Origin: Clostridia bacterium
GTDB taxonomy: Bacteria; Bacillota_A; Clostridia; Christensenellales; Borkfalkiaceae
Assembly: GCA_017399665.1 (NCBI GenBank)
Contig: JAFQBR010000254.1
Span: forward strand, 1-8,545
Length of the DNA stretch: 8,545 nucleotides
Direction: 5' to 3'
Under the pieces are notes generated by a model that saw nothing but the letters and a program-made list of their open reading frames with translations, was not told the DNA's origin and made no database searches. Of the stretch, positions 6,997 through 8,545 are shown in pieces. The first letter of the stretch is position 1. The number at the start of each line of letters is the position of its first letter. Made by a program: the position numbers and the translations under genes.

Positions 6997-8175
6997 TTAT
7001 TCTGGGGCTTTAAAGTTATAAACTGGTTTAATTATTTGCAAAATTTTAGCAGTTGGCTTAATTAGCTCAATAATTTCTTGCATAGGCTTGTATGCCATTG
7101 GTGCTTCATCTACCGTGCTTTCATCTGCAGTAGTTGTGTAAATTCCCTTCATGCTATCTTTAAACTCTTCAACGTCGATAAGCCTTTTTGCTTCGCTACG
7201 CGAAAACAGCCTACCTGCGCCGTGTGGGGCAGAGTAGTTCCAATCTTCATTTCCAAGCCCCTCGCAAATTAAACAGCCGTCGCGCATGTTCATAGGAATA
7301 AGTATTTTTTGCCCCTTTAATGCAGGTACAGCGCCCTTTCGAATAATAAAGCTGTCATCTATAAAGTTATGCACCGTTTCAAAACTTTCGCATTTAAATT
7401 CGCCCAAAAATTTAAGAATTTTATCGCTCATTTTTTTGCGGTTACGCTTTGCAAATTCTTGGCAAATTCGCATATCGTGCATATAGTCTTGCATTTTAGC
7501 CCCGTCTAGGTAGCAAAGTTCGTTAGGTATTTTGGTCTTATATGCGTATTTTTCGGTTAAAGCCTTTAACGCGTCGGGTATTTCCTCAACGCGGTTTTGC
7601 TCTTTTAGCTTAGATATCAATTCTTCGCGTTCTTCTTTAGATACGCTTTTACAACTTTCAACCGCTAAATTTTGGTAAATTTTTGCAACCTGCAGTCCAA
7701 GATTTCTAGAACCGCTATGAATTATAAGAAAATAATCGCCCGCTTCGCTTTTATTAACCTCAATAAAGTGATTTCCTCCACCCAAAGTTCCAAGCGAGCC
7801 AAGCAGTCTATCCATATTTTTAAGCTGTTTTTTACAGTATAGTGAATTAATCAAATGCTCGCCGTCAACCTCGCGCAGATATTCGCTACCGGAAGGGATA
7901 TTTTCTTTAATGAAATTGTCAAGTGAGGCAAAATCGATATTTTTTGAATTTAATTTTGTGGTAAGCATACCGCAACCGATATCAACGCCAATTAGGTTTG
8001 GTATTACCTTATCCGTCATAGTGGAAGTAAAACCAACAACGCACCCCGCTCCTGCGTGAACGTCTGGCATAATGCGCACTTTTTCACTTGCAAAAGAAGG
8101 TTGGGCAATCAAAGAATAAATTTGGTTAAGAGCAACAGGCTCTATATTTTCTGTAAAAATTTTCAAATTACTCAT
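6997..8175 (-). CDS. rtcB: RNA-splicing ligase RtcB (3'-phosphate/5'-OH RNA ligase)
   Basis: RtcB joins RNA ends carrying 2',3'-cyclic phosphate or 3'-phosphate to 5'-OH ends, using GTP and Mn2+; in bacteria it acts in RNA repair. The 392-residue protein is of the short bacterial type. Metal and catalytic motifs are all present: PDVHAG (37-42), GVDIGCGM (63-70; Asp65, Cys68), GGGNHFIE (132-139; Asn135, His136), HSGSRNLG (153-160; His153), HN (269-270; His269), RKGAVPA (279-285) and PHGAGR (317-322). His318 corresponds to the guanylylated histidine of Pyrococcus RtcB (H404). The start is ATG at 8175, six bases after AAGGAGG; a TTG two codons upstream abuts that site and is unlikely. No archease gene is present in the window. 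The gene follows the SRP RNA gene on the same strand, 24 bases beyond that gene's terminator, with no clear promoter of its own. Confidence 0.96.
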   Translation of the reverse strand: MSNLKIFTENIEPVALNQIYSLIAQPSFASEKVRIMPDVHAGAGCVVGFTSTMTDKVIPNLIGVDIGCGMLTTKLNSKNIDFASLDNFIKENIPSGSEYLREVDGEHLINSLYCKKQLKNMDRLLGSLGTLGGGNHFIEVNKSEAGDYFLIIHSGSRNLGLQVAKIYQNLAVESCKSVSKEEREELISKLKEQNRVEEIPDALKALTEKYAYKTKIPNELCYLDGAKMQDYMHDMRICQEFAKRNRKKMSDKILKFLGEFKCESFETVHNFIDDSFIIRKGAVPALKGQKILIPMNMRDGCLICEGLGNEDWNYSAPHGAGRLFSRSEAKRLIDVEEFKDSMKGIYTTTADESTVDEAPMAYKPMQEIIELIKPTAKILQIIKPVYNFKAPE

Positions 8176-8181
8176 AAACAA

Positions 8182-8188
8182 CCTCCTT
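8182..8188 (-). promoter_or_regulatory. Ribosome binding site deciding the rtcB start
   Basis: On the minus strand AAGGAGG (8188 to 8182) is followed by a six-base spacer and ATG at 8175. The in-frame TTG at 8181 directly touches the site and would leave no spacer, so the ATG is preferred and the protein loses two residues relative to the longest reading frame. Confidence 0.9.
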
Positions 8189-8199
8189 TAAATGATAAT

Positions 8200-8231
8200 A
8201 AAAAAATCCGCCTCTTAAAAAAGAAGCGGAT
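8200..8231 (-). terminator. Intrinsic terminator of the SRP RNA gene
   Basis: Reading the minus strand, ATCCGCTTCTT (8231-8221) pairs with AAGAGGCGGAT (8216-8206) through eleven base pairs with one G-U wobble, closing a TTTT loop (8220-8217). At least five T residues follow (8205-8201). This is a strong Rho-independent terminator placed just after the SRP RNA and 24 bases before the rtcB start codon. Confidence 0.9.
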
Positions 8232-8245
8232 AAAATATTCAAAAA

Positions 8246-8513
8246 GCTGTGCATTCCGCTTTGACGCACTGCACCGATGTGGTAACAGGGCAGGTGGCTA
8301 CTTCAAAGCACCCTCATGGCACACGGAACAAATCCGCTTAGTGCTGCTATATCCCTATCCTGACACGGTTCACGGCAGACCGTTGCATGAGACCTTGATA
8401 TCAACACTCCTTACCGAGTGCAACCGTCCATACGATGCGCCGGGGCGGACCTACGGTTTTGCTATAGCGGATTGCAAGTTCAGGGCACCGCTAACTCCCC
8501 ACCTGGCACAGCC
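8246..8513 (-). ncRNA. ffs: Signal recognition particle RNA, large bacterial type (scRNA)
   Basis: The RNA scaffold of the signal recognition particle, which with Ffh directs membrane and secreted proteins to the translocon. The 5' part resembles the Alu domain of the Bacillus scRNA: CAGGTGGGGAG, then GCGGTGCCCTG and TTGCAATCCGCTATAGC. The Ffh-binding domain is clear at 8364-8343: GTCAGG, a three-pair AUA/UAU stem, a GGGA tetraloop (8355-8352) and AGCAGC. The 5' GCTGTGC (8512-8506) pairs exactly with the 3' GCACAGC (8252-8246), which fixes the ends to within a few bases and gives about 267 nt, close to the 271 nt of B. subtilis scRNA. A T5 run and then a strong terminator follow. In Bacillus the RNA is trimmed from a longer precursor by RNase III; the paired ends would allow that here. 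It is more GC-rich than its surroundings, as expected for structured RNA. Confidence 0.95.
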
Positions 8514-8526
8514 ATTATATTTTATA
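8514..8526 (-). promoter_or_regulatory. Candidate -10 elements of the SRP RNA promoter
   Basis: Two overlapping-range -10 candidates read on the minus strand: TATAAA (8526-8521) and a perfect TATAAT (8519-8514). The first would start transcription near 8514-8513, matching the paired 5' end of the RNA; its -35 would lie at or beyond the window edge. The second is the better consensus match but would start near 8507, inside the terminal helix, and its -35 (TAAACG, 8542-8537) is weak. Confidence 0.5.
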
Positions 8527-8545
8527 ACAAAAGCGCCGTTTATGC

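Noticed and set aside
8176..8181. TTG at 8181 as the rtcB start
   Set aside because: It would leave no spacer after the AAGGAGG ribosome binding site, while ATG at 8175 has a six-base spacer and matches where RtcB proteins usually begin.
8240..8545. Repeat-rich GC island as a mobile element end or tRNA cluster
   Set aside because: Its base composition stands out, but the reverse strand matches the SRP RNA Alu domain and Ffh-binding hairpin, with paired ends and a terminator, which explains the whole stretch.

Overview
The window reads as ordinary chromosome of a low-GC, Gram-positive-type bacterium, most likely a member of the Clostridia. The evidence is an AT-rich base composition, strong AAGGAGG-type ribosome binding sites, a glycine decarboxylase split into two subunits, a clostridial-type OGG DNA glycosylase, and a long SRP RNA that keeps the Alu domain. 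Genus and species cannot be told from the sequence. No phage, transposon, CRISPR array or clear sign of recent transfer was seen, and no stretch without a gene exceeds about 170 bases.

Positions 1-650 hold the 3' part of an 8-oxoguanine DNA glycosylase gene whose N-terminal part lies outside the window. From 719 to 5984 runs a five-gene cluster on the + strand: lplA, gcvT, gcvH, gcvPA, gcvPB. It encodes the T, H and two-part P proteins of the glycine cleavage system. Its first gene encodes the lipoate ligase that would attach lipoate to Lys57 of GcvH. The L protein (dihydrolipoamide dehydrogenase) is not in the window, and no glycine riboswitch fits in the short gap upstream. A good promoter sits so close to the lplA start codon that the transcript may be leaderless.

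From 5985 to 6151 lies a 167-base regulatory gap with a candidate promoter, an 11-base-period direct repeat and a small hairpin. It precedes a TTG-started membrane protein of the TVP38/TMEM64 (VTT/DedA-like) family at 6152-6922. This gene converges with an rtcB gene on the - strand (6997-8175). One hairpin between them, flanked by T-rich tracts on both strands, looks like a shared bidirectional terminator.

The right end, on the - strand, carries a large bacterial SRP RNA gene (about 8246-8513) followed by its own strong intrinsic terminator (8200-8231). Only 24 bases separate that terminator from the rtcB start codon. The RNA ligase gene therefore sits in the shadow of the SRP RNA terminator and may depend on read-through. 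No clearly new biological system is visible. The points most worth following up are the SRP RNA-rtcB arrangement, the possibly leaderless lplA transcript, and the control region of the membrane protein gene.
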